Positions 1-10,692 of a DNA stretch of 64,000 nucleotides are shown here, piece by piece. The stretch lies in NCBI GenBank assembly GCA_963693315.1, contig OY856188.1, positions 4,871,335 through 4,935,334 on the forward strand, read 5' to 3'. The DNA is from Diogma glabrata. Taxonomy: Eukaryota; Arthropoda; Insecta; Diptera; Cylindrotomidae. Numbering within the stretch: position 1 is the stretch's first letter; every line of letters begins with the position of its first letter. The position numbers were made by a program, and so were the translations under genes. The notes below the pieces were generated by a model. It ran no database searches. It was not told the DNA's origin and saw only the letters and a list, made by a program, of their open reading frames with translations.

Positions 1-481
1 ATACACTCTTGACACGATCCAATGACAGTGGACAACGTTTGGTTATATTTATATTACTTTATTTTGAATGATTAACAAATCATATACGAATTCCGTAAAA
101 ATTATTAATTGTTATTTTAAAACTACTTGCGTCATCGTTACCTAGGAAAAACAACATTTTATCATAACAACATTTTATCATTGTCAAAATATCTTGATAC
201 GTATCGGATGTGTTTTGCTGTTTATTAATGAAATTTCTGATAAAAAGTGATACATTGGTTTATTTTCTTACAAAACTGTTTAAGAGTTAAGTTTTATTCA
301 CTGTTGTAACGATTAAAAAGTTTATAATAAATTGTAATATAAAACAATAAATAATTATCGAAAGTATATCTCAAAAACCTTTTCGCCCCAAAAAAATTGA
401 AGAATTGTATTAATAAAGTTGTGTATTTGATTCTATAAGCACGGTAACCATCAATAAAAGTCTACTGTTTACATCACGATA
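1..481 (+). other. Probable 5' leader of the first LINE
   Basis: AT-rich sequence with no convincing reading frame directly before the LINE ORF1 start at 482. I read it as the 5' UTR of that element, but its 5' boundary is not visible and the left part may be flanking DNA. A small direct repeat of the motif AACAACATTTTATCA lies near 150-180. Confidence 0.4.
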
Positions 482-1402
482 ATGGATACAACCAAGTGTC
501 ATTCTTGTAAAGGGACCATTTCAGACGTCCATCAAGGAATTAAATGTATAACGTGTAAAAATGTTTACCACTCACGTTGTGTTGGTTTATCAGGGAAAAA
601 AAGACAAGAAATCCAAAAGGGTGAATCTACTTGGCGATGCTGTCAAAATAAAACCATCGAGGAAGTACCACCGTCAACATGCAATAATGAGTCATTTTCA
701 AGTTTGATAACAAGATCACCTATTCATCAACCGCCCAGTGTAGTAAACTTGTTCAACACTGAGTCCAGTAGCAAAGACGGAGCCAGTATCAACGCTGAGT
801 TACTGATGAAACTTCAAAAATATGATGTTGAGTTTTCTGAGTTGAAAACATTAATGCGAGATATCAAAACAGCGCAAGAGTTCATGTATGCGGAATTCGA
901 AACAATGAAACTGGCATATCAAAAGGCAGTAGCAGATAATAGGGAGTTACTAGAACAGCTACATAGTTCTGTTGGGGAAAACAAACTAAAAGAAGAGCGT
1001 ATTAATGAGCTAGAAGCAATGGTAGATGATCTACATCAAGCTCGAATTGAACGAAACATGATTATTGCTGGTATTCCAAATGAAACAATTGCTCCAATGG
1101 AAGTATTAACAAAATTGCTTTGTGTATTAGACTCTAAAGAATCGATTAAAGAAGTTGAAACATGTCGGTTCATTAAACATAGGTTTATTCAAAATAAGTC
1201 ATCTAAAATTGAAACAAAAATTATGGTAACATTTAAAAGTAAGGAAGAAAAACAGAAGGTGCAAGAAAAGAAAAAGAAAAAATTAGTTTACACTAGTCAG
1301 CTTGATTTCACATTACCAACTGAACAACAGATCTATGATCTGGCAACTACACTTCCAAATATACTCCTGTGTTTATTATCCATTCGAACGGAACATACTT
1401 AA
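482..1402 (+). CDS. LINE ORF1 protein (PHD-like zinc finger plus coiled coil)
   Basis: A 306-residue reading frame with an ATG at 482. Residues 6-53 form a Cys/His cluster (C-x2-C, C-x2-C, H-x2-C, then C-C) of PHD-finger type, as in ORF1 of many CR1/Jockey-like insect LINEs. Residues 100-190 are rich in Glu/Lys/Leu and look like a coiled coil for trimerisation. Residues 190-290 resemble the RRM-like nucleic-acid-binding part. The family role is RNA binding as a nucleic-acid chaperone in the retrotransposition RNP. The C-terminus seems displaced: the last about 20 residues (from 1340) read less like the family than the +1 frame does, so a small frameshift near 1345 is likely. Family identification is by motif only. 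Confidence 0.75.
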   Translation: MDTTKCHSCKGTISDVHQGIKCITCKNVYHSRCVGLSGKKRQEIQKGESTWRCCQNKTIEEVPPSTCNNESFSSLITRSPIHQPPSVVNLFNTESSSKDGASINAELLMKLQKYDVEFSELKTLMRDIKTAQEFMYAEFETMKLAYQKAVADNRELLEQLHSSVGENKLKEERINELEAMVDDLHQARIERNMIIAGIPNETIAPMEVLTKLLCVLDSKESIKEVETCRFIKHRFIQNKSSKIETKIMVTFKSKEEKQKVQEKKKKKLVYTSQLDFTLPTEQQIYDLATTLPNILLCLLSIRTEHT

Positions 1403-1452
1403 ACCTAAAAACAAAAAAACAAATTTTTTCGTATTAACTAAAATTTCCATTT

Positions 1453-4393
1453 TTGTGTTTGATTATTGTGATTACTGTCATATTTATTGTATTTCTTTTT
1501 TTAATGTTAGGTCTAGGTGATGATATTGAAATTGACAACGAAATTTCTTGTCATTCTATTATACATACCACTGAGTTTGAGCCAAAAAAAATTGTTATGA
1601 TCGGTAAAGAAGATTTGGTTATTTTGTATCTGAACCTACAAAGTCTCCGTAATAAATTATACGATTTGGAGCTACTTATTAATAATATACAGTGTACCAT
1701 CGATATAATAGTCTTAACTGAAATTTGGATAACCGAAGAGGAAAACAAATTTTTTAATTTAAAAGAATTTAATAGTTTCTACTCAAATAGAGGAGGTGGT
1801 TATGGGGGCACAGCTATATTTGTAAGGTCGAATATAAAGGCTGCCAAAGTATTTGGAGAGGATTTTGACTATTGTCAAACACTGGGAATTAAATTAACTG
1901 ATAGAAATGTGAACATTATTGCAATATATAGATCCCCTAAAAACAGTATAAACAATTTTTTCCACCTATTAACTAAATATTTGACTGAATTTCAACAGAA
2001 TTTTATCATTGGCGATTTTAATATAAATTTATTGAACTTTGAGGACAACATTGTTATGAATTATGCAACGTTAGTTAGATCTTACGGTCATGTATTTCTG
2101 AATAAAATCAATCAAGAGCATTCAACTCGAAGTAGCAATGGAATTAGTACACTGATTTACCATATAATAACAGACATGCTGACTTACTCTTATGCTGTCT
2201 CTACATCAGATACGCCAATTTCAGACCATAGACAAATTTTTTTTACAAGTGTCAAATATTAGCATTCCTCGCGAAAAGCACAATACTTTGTTTGAGATAT
2301 TAGATTACAAGCACATTTTTGATGATCCCAGGTGGACTGATATTCTCAAAGCAACGAATATCTCAGAGTTTTCATGCAAGCTCCAGGAAGTTTTAGTTGG
2401 CAATACTCGAACCCATAAGAAAAAAATCAAAATGGACCATGCGTCCTGGATGAATGCAGAAATAATGAATTTGATCTCACAGCGAGAAAAATTCTTTAAA
2501 TTAAAAAATAAATTTAAAAGCGATAACTTTTTAGCAGAGAAGCATAAAAAACTATGCGCTTTAGTAGCCGGTAAAATTAAGAAAGCAAAACGAGAAAGAA
2601 ATTTTGATTTTATAACCAAAAACATCGGTAAACCAAAGGAACTATAGAAGTATTTTAACCAAGTAATTTTTAACCGTACTAGCAAAAATAAAAGTATAAC
2701 TTCTGTAAAAGTTGGGAATGATATAGTGACAAATGACCAAGAAATTGCTGAAGAGTTCAATAGTTATTTTGTAAATATCGTCAATATTATCAAAGGAAGT
2801 TTTAAGCAGACTAACAAGGGCGATTTTGATTATATTAAATATAACATCAATCAGGAATTTAATCTTAACCCAACTGTAGAATCAGAAGTGAGAGAAGTAT
2901 TATTAAATCTTAACTCAAATTCTGCTGTTGGTATAGATAAAATATCCACCAAAGTTCTTCAATATTCTATCAATTACATTAGTCCACTTTTGGTTAAGTT
3001 TGTAAATGATTCTTTTGAAAATGGTGTGTTTCCAAACTGTTGTAAAGTTGCAAAAGTGACACCTGTTTATAAGTCTGGTGACGAAACGTATGTTGCAAAT
3101 TATAGACCAATTTCTGTTTTGAACGCCCTTGCAAAAGTCTTTGAAAAGATTCTGTTAGATAGAATTCAAAATTTTCTAGCTGCAAATAGAATAATAAGTA
3201 ATCAACAGTTTGGTTTTACAGTCAACTCTAACACAACAGCTGCATGTCTTAATTTTACAGATTTTATTAGTCGAAGCATTGATCAAAGAATGTTCTGTGG
3301 TTGTCTTTTTTTGGATCTAAAAAGAGCTTTTGATACGGTCGATCCCGACATATGCTTAATAAAACTATCAAAGTTTGGGTTGACACAAAACCAAATTAGT
3401 TTATTTCAAAGCTACCTTAGCAGCAGGCGCCAATTAGTACAAATAAATAACACCCTTAGTTCAGAAAAACTGCTTACGGCTGGTGTTCCTCAAGGATCTA
3501 TACTGGGGCCTGTTCTATTTAATATATATATAAATGACATAGTATTCATTGAATTAACGGGAGTCTTACAATTATATGCAGATGATTGCTTGATAATGTA
3601 CTCAGCAAATTCACTTGATGAGTTACTCTTGCAAATGAATCATGATCTACAGACACTTAAAAATTGGTTTGATTTAAATCATCTGACATTAAACCATGAC
3701 AAAACCCAATATATGGTGTTCGATAACAGACACTTTGATGTAGATGTCTTAAATAATAATCCTGTGATTTATGACTCGTTTATAATCAAACGGGTATTGA
3801 GCTATACATACTTGGGGCTGGTGATTGATAGCCGTTTAAAGTGGTCACCCCATATCGATAAAATAAAGAAAGCTGTGCTACCATACATATTTGCAATCAA
3901 TCGAATAAGGCATGTTCTTCCGATAAAATCTTTAATGTTGCTTTATTTTTCATATATCCAATCACGATTGACCTACCTCAATCCGATTTGGAGCGGCTGT
4001 GCTGAGTACAAAATGAAAGAGTTAGAGGTTTTACAGAAACGTGTCCTAAAATATATAATTCATGCGCCACCAAGATATTCAACTAAAAAGTTGTTTGAAG
4101 AATTTCAATCGCTCAAACTTTTATGTGATCGTGAACTCTTACTTCTGATCAATAAGGTAATTAATAACACGATAAAACATAGTTTTGAGCTGACGCAAGC
4201 TCAGGACCAACATGCATATGGTACTCGGCGAAAATCACATTACGTGTTAGAGCATTTTAAAACGGGATCTCCAGAAAATAATATATTGTACCGTGGCCTT
4301 TCCAAATACAATAATTTACCACTCGAAATTAAACACATCACAAATCCAAAAATATTTAAAATTAAAATAGTGGAATATTTGAAGTGTAGTTAA
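1453..4393 (+). pseudogene. LINE ORF2 (endonuclease plus reverse transcriptase), two lesions
   Basis: The encoded enzyme would nick target DNA and copy LINE RNA onto it. Part one (1453-2262) is the AP-type endonuclease: an LNLQSLRNK start motif, TEIW, GDFNINLL and SDH are present, but the usual IDH is IYH in this copy. The frame then shifts between about 2192 and 2262. From 2192 one frame runs to 4393, broken by a TAG at 2645-2647. The RT part shows NYRPIS, AFDTVD, GVPQGS-LGPVLFN and the catalytic LYADD (about 3573-3587), then the Cys/His-poor C-terminal domain with a YTYLG motif. The RT catalytic residues are intact. Two lesions over 2.9 kb suggest a fairly young copy. Clade: Jockey/CR1-like, not resolved further. 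Confidence 0.85.
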
Positions 4394-4760
4394 GCGAAAT
4401 CTTTAAATGTATGCGTTAGTATAACTATTTAAATTTGTTCTTTGAATGTTTTTATTTGCAATCAATTTTACTTTTGTTCATTGTTTATTGTTTAATGTAA
4501 TATATTTCTATTTATTACTTATATATGTATATTTTGTCCATAATCTTTATTACTTTTGTTAATTTTAAATTTACTTTGTTTATTTACTCTTGTTTATATT
4601 TCATTTATTTACTATTCATTTTTTTTTCATTATAAACACTTTTGCCCTGTAAGTAAATTAAGATACATATATGAAGTTGCGCTATAACCTTTTAAGGTTC
4701 GAGCAACTGACTTGCAAACAGTCTCTTAAAGAGAACTAAAAAATAAAAAAAAAAACAATC
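4394..4760 (+). other. LINE 3' UTR and A-rich tail
   Basis: Non-coding AT-rich sequence after the ORF2 stop, ending in a short paired-looking segment (about 4678-4738) and an A-rich run at 4737-4756, which fits a LINE 3' end. No clear target duplication was found. Confidence 0.6.
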
Positions 4761-5365
4761 AGAAAAACTGTAAAAACTTAGAAAATCATATGTTTATAGT
4801 AAATAAAGTAAAAAAAAAAAAAAAAAAAAAACACTTTAGTGAAAAATTGCTTGTTTTAACTCCAATATCATTTTGATTATCGTCGTTGTAATTTATGGTT
4901 GGTAAAACTTCCTTTAATTTACCTACATCACCGGTTTGGACTTTAAGTTTATGAGAGAAAAAAAAATATTCCACGCCATTCGTTTTTATTAAATGGCATG
5001 ATTCATTGTAATTGTCATTATATAAAAAAAACTACATGTATAATAATTCATTCAACGGATTCAGTGTAATTGAATATAAGTTCTGATTCTCTTTTTATCC
5101 AATATAATTAATATGATATTATTTACAATAAATACAATTTGAATATCTTCAAATTGTTCATCTTATGAAGGTATTAATGATCTAGTGGGAGTGACAATTC
5201 TTATAAAATTATCGGTAAAAGCTAGAACGAAGGTGTCGTCATAAGAAAACCGTGTCATTGAATAACAAAAAAAAAACTTAGTACTCATTTGTAATGATTT
5301 ATTATCATTAATATTAAAAGAAAATATATAATTTCCTTCCAATATAAGTAATATGTATTACTTAC
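4761..5365. other. Gene-free stretch with a degenerate exon-tail duplicate
   Basis: No gene seen. An A-run lies at 4810-4831. On the minus strand, 5118-5170 duplicates the end of the candidate exon at 5366-5589, including GAACAATTTGAA followed by a GTAAAT in place of the GTAAGT donor. The duplicate has an in-frame stop. Confidence 0.4.
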
Positions 5366-5589
5366 AATAAATAAAATTCGAATAGTTTCAAATTGTTCAT
5401 TTGTGCATGAGGTATCAGCATTGAAAATTATTGCATGCCAATTGCACTGCACTGCATCGTTACAAGAAAACAATTCTGAAAATGGTCTTGCTTTGATATG
5501 AGAATTATTATTGGATGATGTCCGTAAATGAAGGCAATTCTTTGTAGTATTGCGACTATTACTGCAGCTACGATCACTACCATCCTTTG
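5366..5589 (-). CDS. Candidate internal exon, function unknown
   Basis: Minus-strand open segment of 224 nt bounded by an AG acceptor (5591-5590) and a strong GTAAGT donor (from 5365). It would encode about 74 residues, Ser/Asn/Cys-rich, with no motif I recognise. Its 5' phase matches the 3' phase of the candidate exon at 5952-6107. A second, decayed copy of its 3' end lies 250 bp downstream. It could be a chance open frame; transcript data would settle it. Confidence 0.3.
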
Positions 5590-5951
5590 CTATATATAGT
5601 ATTAATAATGGTGTCAGAAGATGCATAGGTTTCAGTCTCATTTGAATTTTTTTTTTTTGTTCAACAAATCTTTGTTTGATTTTAGAGCTCATAGCCTTTA
5701 ATAGCACTTCTCAAGATTCATCTTTATCGGTATCCCCCGGTCGCATTATATATTTGTGGACACTAATCGTAATTTATCCAAATCCATTAATTTGAGAAAT
5801 GGGATCTTCTAGTGTAAGTTTTGAATGCGTTGCAGTATGTAAAAAAAATGGTATGCCCCAATAAACATGATCAAACAATCAACGTTACATTGCCCTTGGT
5901 GTCCCATAAATTAAAGGTGATTTATAAGACCATAATTGAAAAAAAATTCAC

Positions 5952-6107
5952 AAGGGTCGCGTTCGAATAAGTATACGCTACCCGTTGAAGCTCCGAATAT
6001 GATGTAGGATTGAGGCACATCAAAACACGTATATTTTATTTGTTGTGTTGGTCTTAGTAGTGAATCAACTAGGACAGGTAAATCTTTTAAAATCCACAAT
6101 ACGAAAC
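5952..6107 (-). CDS. Exon resembling the N-terminus of HPS5 (pink)
   Basis: A 156-nt minus-strand segment, preceded by a T-rich tract and an AG (6109-6108) and followed by a weak GTGAAT donor (5951). Its translation contains RIKYTCFD-like and [15 protein letters not shown] blocks. From memory of the family these match the first beta-propeller strands of insect HPS5, a subunit of the BLOC-2 complex that sorts cargo to lysosome-related organelles such as pigment granules. No initiator Met is in frame, so it is at best an internal exon. An alternative is an unprocessed fragment of a pseudogene. No other HPS5 exon was recognised nearby, so the assignment rests on about 40 residues. Confidence 0.45.
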
Positions 6108-6410
6108 CTTCACAAATTCAACAAAGAAAAAAAAAATCTAAGATTATATTTAAAGGGAACAAATTAGAAAATGCAGGTATTATTCTTTTTTTTTTTATAG
6201 AAATGGATCTTACATCTTTGACCCTCTAATATCGGTCATTATACGACCGCTCTGACCTTCGTCTACTTTGTTATCGAAATGAAATATAATATGGCTAAAA
6301 AATCACACATAAGCACCACATGAACCCTCCCACGTACTCACACTCATATACACACGCATCCTTTCTCATTCATACTTCTAATTTAACAATAAAAATAAAA
6401 TAACACTCAC

Positions 6411-6530
6411 CGCATGGTATTAGCCAATCCCGTTTCAGTCTTCAATCCTTTATCTGCTCATCATGGGTAAACAATTCGTCGAATAATGACAATAAGCTGG
6501 ACCGTTGGTCACCCTCACTGTCCAAATATA
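6411..6530 (-). CDS. Candidate exon upstream of the HPS5-like exon
   Basis: Minus-strand segment ending exactly at a consensus GTGAGT donor (6410-6405). One frame shows LLSLFDELF and RLKRDWLIPC, with a TGA between them, so only the last about 35 nt could be open in that frame unless the copy is broken. The 3' phase (1) fits the 5' phase of the exon at 5952-6107. I do not recognise the protein. Confidence 0.2.
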
Positions 6531-6639
6531 TTGGAAACAACCACTGTTACTCGAATGTAATCCAGAATACCATAACATGTATAGAAGTCTCTTTACCTGT
6601 CGAACCAATGTGATTTTATTGTGAATAAAGCAGCCTTAA

Positions 6640-7060
6640 TCAACTATCCTTAGGACAATAATGAACGCATCGCGTTGGACTAAGGTTTTCCACGCCACAA
6701 TAATAAGATGTATATCGTTGTCCGTCTGTGTAAGTACGTGGGGGGCAGTTCAGGATTTCTGACTTAACATACGTGGCAAATCCATATGCTTGATGGTAAA
6801 TAACACTAATTAATTTGTAACTAACAATTTTTCGTATAGAGGTAAGTTACGCTTCATCTTCTGAATTAGTTTCTTGCAGAATTCCAACGTCGATGTCGAA
6901 ATACTTTAATACTCTTTGTAAATGTTCAGTTTTTTACATGCTTATGCCCTCAATGTTCAATAGCAAAATACGGACTGAGGGTCCAATATTTTTTGTCTTA
7001 TGGTGCTTAAAAGTACCGTTGTTATTGTGATTTTGATTTTGGTTCATGTTCATAATTTTT
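6640..7060 (-). pseudogene. LINE endonuclease domain fragment
   Basis: Minus-strand translation gives a typical non-LTR endonuclease start (VRILLLNIEGIS, then DVGILQETNSEDEA), followed by YHQAYGFATYV. This resembles the I/R1/Outcast type of APE domain rather than the LINE at 482-4393. There are stops after IEGISM and after EDEA. The catalytic Glu of the QET motif is kept. Neither the RT domain nor the rest of the endonuclease follows, so this is a short relic. Confidence 0.65.
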
Positions 7061-7143
7061 TTTATCACAGTCAAGAGTTCGAAATGAAATATTTGGCTAC
7101 CAAATTTGAATAGACTTTTAGCGTAATCCAAGGTGTAGCGCAA

Positions 7144-7591
7144 GGAGCTTGTCTATTCACACACTATATATTCTATGTTATAGTGCATTAGTTATTTATA
7201 TTACATAAATAAATCCAACACACGTGATTATCGCTTCAGAATAAATTGCACCATAAAATATGTTAGTTCTAAATTATAAAAACCAGAATAAAATAATTAA
7301 TTAATTTCCCTAAAAGTCAATTTATTAATTTTATATTAGTATTTACGGTAGATCAAATATGTAATAAAAAATAATATAATACTAGAAATTAAATAATATA
7401 ATTAGTTACTTCTAACAGAAAATAGATAATTAAGTTAAGAATAAATTTAATTTTTGTAAATAGTTTAAATAACAGCAAATCAAAGCCTAATAGTTATTAG
7501 AAGGAATGGGATATTTTTGCAGAATAAAGCTCGGTTGATTCAGTTAAGCTAATTTTAATCGTCATAAATACTCTGTTGGTCATTTAGGCAG
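7144..7591. other. Stretch without a recognisable feature
   Basis: Very AT-rich sequence. No reading frame, repeat arm or motif supports a call on either strand. Confidence 0.5.
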
Positions 7592-7840
7592 CATTTTGTA
7601 CAAATTTGATTGGATGCATTTTTTAGCAGTTGAGATGATGGCTCCAGCGAATCTATTGTAATTTTTAGTTTTCATGTTTGTAAACTTATTCTTAGCCCAT
7701 TTATAAAAAGATGATATTGTTAAAATGGCGTCATTAGGCTTAGCTTGAAGACTTGTTCGTGTGGCTTCATATTTAAAAGAGGCACCTAAATCGTCACAAA
7801 CACATTTTCCATGAGCAGTAGCGTGGCCGTTTTGAATAAC
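7592..7840 (-). pseudogene. Remnant of an unnamed transposon protein (AHGK-C-C-D motif)
   Basis: Minus-strand open segment of about 83 codons ending in TGA. It shows AHGKCVCDDLGAS, then RTSLQAKPND and a FYKWAKN block. In a large arthropod family of transposon-borne proteins the same order is SHGKG-CDG-GG, R-SLQ, then LFEWA. The segment at 61300-61565 has the later part of the same family. The upstream part is missing. I do not know the superfamily. What I infer is common ancestry from motif order, not function. Confidence 0.5.
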
Positions 7841-8299
7841 TATCGTAATTATTTGAGAAATCGACGTTTCAACTATTTGAAACTTATAATATAAAATTTA
7901 TGCTGTAGAATTGTAAAATAAGCTCTTCTGCCTGAAAAAACACAAATTTGGTGAAATTGGTGCCATATAGTAGCCGCCATGTTGAAAATTTTTGTACTAA
8001 TCATATTAATTTTTAAAGACAGTGCTTCTGCAATCATTTTAAAATTAACAATTAATTTTTAAAAGTAATAGTACTTGTTAGTAATTAGTTTCCCCGTTCG
8101 ATGCTAAAAAATTTCAGCATAAATGTTCCATTTTGAAGGCGCCATGTTAAAAAATTTTAAAACGCTACGCTTTATTGCAAAGAGAAAATTGTACCCAACA
8201 TTTTGAGCCATCACATGTTTTTTTAAACCTCTCCAAAATTTTGTCGCAGCGGTGGACCGTTTGACGTGGATCGTCCCATATATATGAACGATATGAGAT
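7841..8299. other. Stretch without a gene
   Basis: AT-rich sequence. Two loosely similar phrases (GCCGCCATGTTGAAAATTTT near 7973 and GCGCCATGTTAAAAAATTTT near 8139) suggest an old internal duplication. No coding evidence. Confidence 0.35.
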
Positions 8300-8728
8300 A
8301 TAACGAAAACGACCAGCACTTTCACGGTCGAATTTGTTGAGGTAGATCAAAAAATATTTTTGAACATGTGTGTACTATTAATATCTCGGACAAGTTCGTG
8401 AATCAGCAAAATCCGACATTTGGTTAAGGAACTAGAGCCTTTTTTCTAAAAAATTGTTTTTTTAAAACCGTTATAACGGCCGTTTGGATACTAATATTTT
8501 AAAAAATTTAACAAATTTAGAATCTTTGGAATCTTTTTTTATCAATTTATTTTAAAAATAGACCTCTGCAGTTAGAGGATCCTGAGTGAGCGGCTCCAAC
8601 AAAAAAGTTTGCAAAACAAAAAATTTTTTTTTTGAAACAACTGGCACTCTCACGGTCGCATTTGTAAAGCCAGATCAAAAAACCTTTTCTAAACCTGTGT
8701 GTTTTATTAATATCTTGGACAAGTATGC
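8300..8728. repeat. Family B repeat fragment, internally duplicated
   Basis: Shares CACTCTCACGGTCGCATTT and TAACGGCCGTTTGG with the segments at 15358-16600 and 47465-48016. The phrase CACTNTCACGGTCG plus the following about 75 bp (to GGACAAGTNNG) occurs twice, at about 8322 and 8647. Its right edge abuts the C-terminal part of the piggyBac transposase frame, which it truncates. Confidence 0.65.
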
Positions 8729-8730
8729 AT

Positions 8731-10044
8731 TTGAAATAATTGTTACTACAGAATTATCCTTCCACTGCATAATGTTTATTGAGTCTTCTGAACTTTTTCT
8801 TGTTAAATATTTTCCGCGCTCCAACTTATTATATTCGGATTTGTTGAAAACATTGCAATTTTTTGGGATTCGATTTTTTCTCATGGTCCCAGTCCCACGA
8901 TATCCTTTGTTTTTCAAATGTGACACAAGGTTCACGCTTGAAAATAAATTGTCGAAAAAAAATGAGTAATTTAATTCAGGATTTTTAATTTGATCAACCA
9001 TTTTCACAAAAACTGCAGCTGGTTTCCCAAAAGTTTTCTCATAAATTGTGTATGTTTCGTTAGATTTGCCTGTGTAGATTTCAAAGTTTACTAAGTATCC
9101 TGAGGTTTCATTTAAACACCACGCTTTATAACCAAAACGAATAGGTTTTCCTTTAATAAATTGTTTACAACTATGTCGTCCAAAATATTTAATCATTGAT
9201 TCGTCATATGATAAATTTTCTTGAGGAATAAAATTTTCAGAGAAATTTCTTTGAAGTTTTTTAATAATCGGACGTAATTTCCATAATTTTTCGGTTGAAT
9301 CAGGACAACTTACATCACAGCAATGTATACTTCTAATAATTGAGAGAAAACGATCTCGACGCATTGAGTTTACAACTAACAAGTTCTGTAAATCCATTTC
9401 AGAGCTCCAATATAATTTTCGAGATGGTAAAATATTATAGCCTGTTAAAAACAAAATTCCAATTGCGCATTTTAATTCATTGATTGACAAGTTCAACTGC
9501 TCATTGTATTTGTATAATGCATAGCGATTTGTTTGATCTACGAATTCTTCAAATATGTCATTTGTCATAAGCATTTCAAAAATGTGATAGGGTTGCGTAT
9601 TCCTAAACTTTTCAAAAATTGGTTGTGGAAAATCATTTTGCACATTAATTATGGTTCCATCTTCCCATATTCTATTTATATTACGATTAAATGGTTTCTC
9701 AAAATTTCCAATTGATACAGGTTCTAGGGATGGACCGTTATCAATTACCTCGATTTCCACAGGTTCACTCATAAATTCATTATCTTCAAATTGAATACCC
9801 GAGTAATCACTAAATCGAACTTCAGCATTAGCAAGAAGCTGATTTTTTGAGAGGTTGTCAATTTTTCCTGGACCATCTTCTTCTCCCGAATCTTCATCTG
9901 ATAAATTATTTACATCTGGCGGCTGAATTATAATTTCGCTTACATTTCCTATATCTTCTTCCTCCAAAAAAGCAATAACTTCTTCAAGTGTGAGGTTTCC
10001 GCTAAACTTAATTTGTTTTAAATCTTCAATTGATATAAAATTGC
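8731..10044 (-). pseudogene. piggyBac-type transposase, C-terminally truncated
   Basis: The enzyme would excise and insert the element at TTAA. The acidic N-terminus is followed by the DDE-like core: RRDRFLSIIRSIH, the first catalytic Asp in YDESM, KPIRFGYKAWCL, the second in FFDNLF, RGTGTMRKNRIP, and the third in WKDNSVVTIISN. All three acidic positions are present. Translation upstream of 9967 stays open to a T-rich tract and AG near 10045, so the frame probably starts in an earlier exon after an intron, not at an ATG here. The Cys-rich C-terminal tail expected in full-length proteins is absent because the family B repeat begins at about 8728. Confidence 0.85.
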
Positions 10045-10512
10045 TGAAAAAATAGTCCAGAAAGAATATTTATTATAAATTTGTCAAATAGGCCGAACGT
10101 TGCATTTATGCAATTGCCAAAAAATCAAAAAACACACAATTGACTGAACGTTGCTTTGACGCAACGCAAACTTAAATCATGTTTTTTTTCATTATTTAGC
10201 ACTGATCACTTATTTTAAGTTCACAAAATTAAAATTTTATGCTTTTTAATTAGCTTTATAAAAAAAATTCACATTTTTCAGATCGTTTTATCACTTAAAA
10301 TTAAAAAATTACCTCATCATGTTTTTTATGTCATCAACAAATATTCACCTGTACTTGTATTAGTAATTTTTCTAAATATTTTAGCACTTTTTCTAATAAG
10401 AAATTAATTTCTAAAGGAAATAACCATATTTTCAAATTATTTCATAGCAGTTTGTGAAAATTACGAATATTTATTGTAGTGTTGCGTGTAAGTAACGTTA
10501 ATCCGAAACGGG
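8731..10512 (-). mobile_element. piggyBac-family element, one end preserved
   Basis: The right end reads GGG then TTAA at 10513-10516, the signature of a piggyBac terminus next to its target site. On the minus strand the terminus is CCCGTTTCGGATTAACG. Subterminal copies of GAACGTTGC lie at 10095 and 10148. The left end is missing because family B sequence replaces it. Confidence 0.65.
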
Positions 10513-10516
10513 TTAA

Positions 10517-10692
10517 ACCATTTTATGTAAATTAAGTAAAAGTTTATTCAAATAGCGTATTCTTTATTTTCTATTGATTTCATTTCAAGGTTGAAAAAAA
10601 AAAAAAATAAAAAAAAAAACAAACTGGTTAGTTTGTTAACGTAACGTATAAATACGATAATAATAATACAATAATAATACGTCTACGAGTAA
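10517..10692. other. Flank between piggyBac and the hairpin repeat
   Basis: Non-coding. Contains an A-run (10591-10619) and a short (AATAAT)n-like stretch at 10660-10680. Confidence 0.4.

Noticed and set aside
8586..8969. Plus-strand 127-codon frame
   Set aside because: Antisense to the transposase end and running through family B repeat sequence; no family resemblance.
9533..9715. Plus-strand 60-codon frame inside the piggyBac gene
   Set aside because: Antisense shadow of a well-supported transposase frame.
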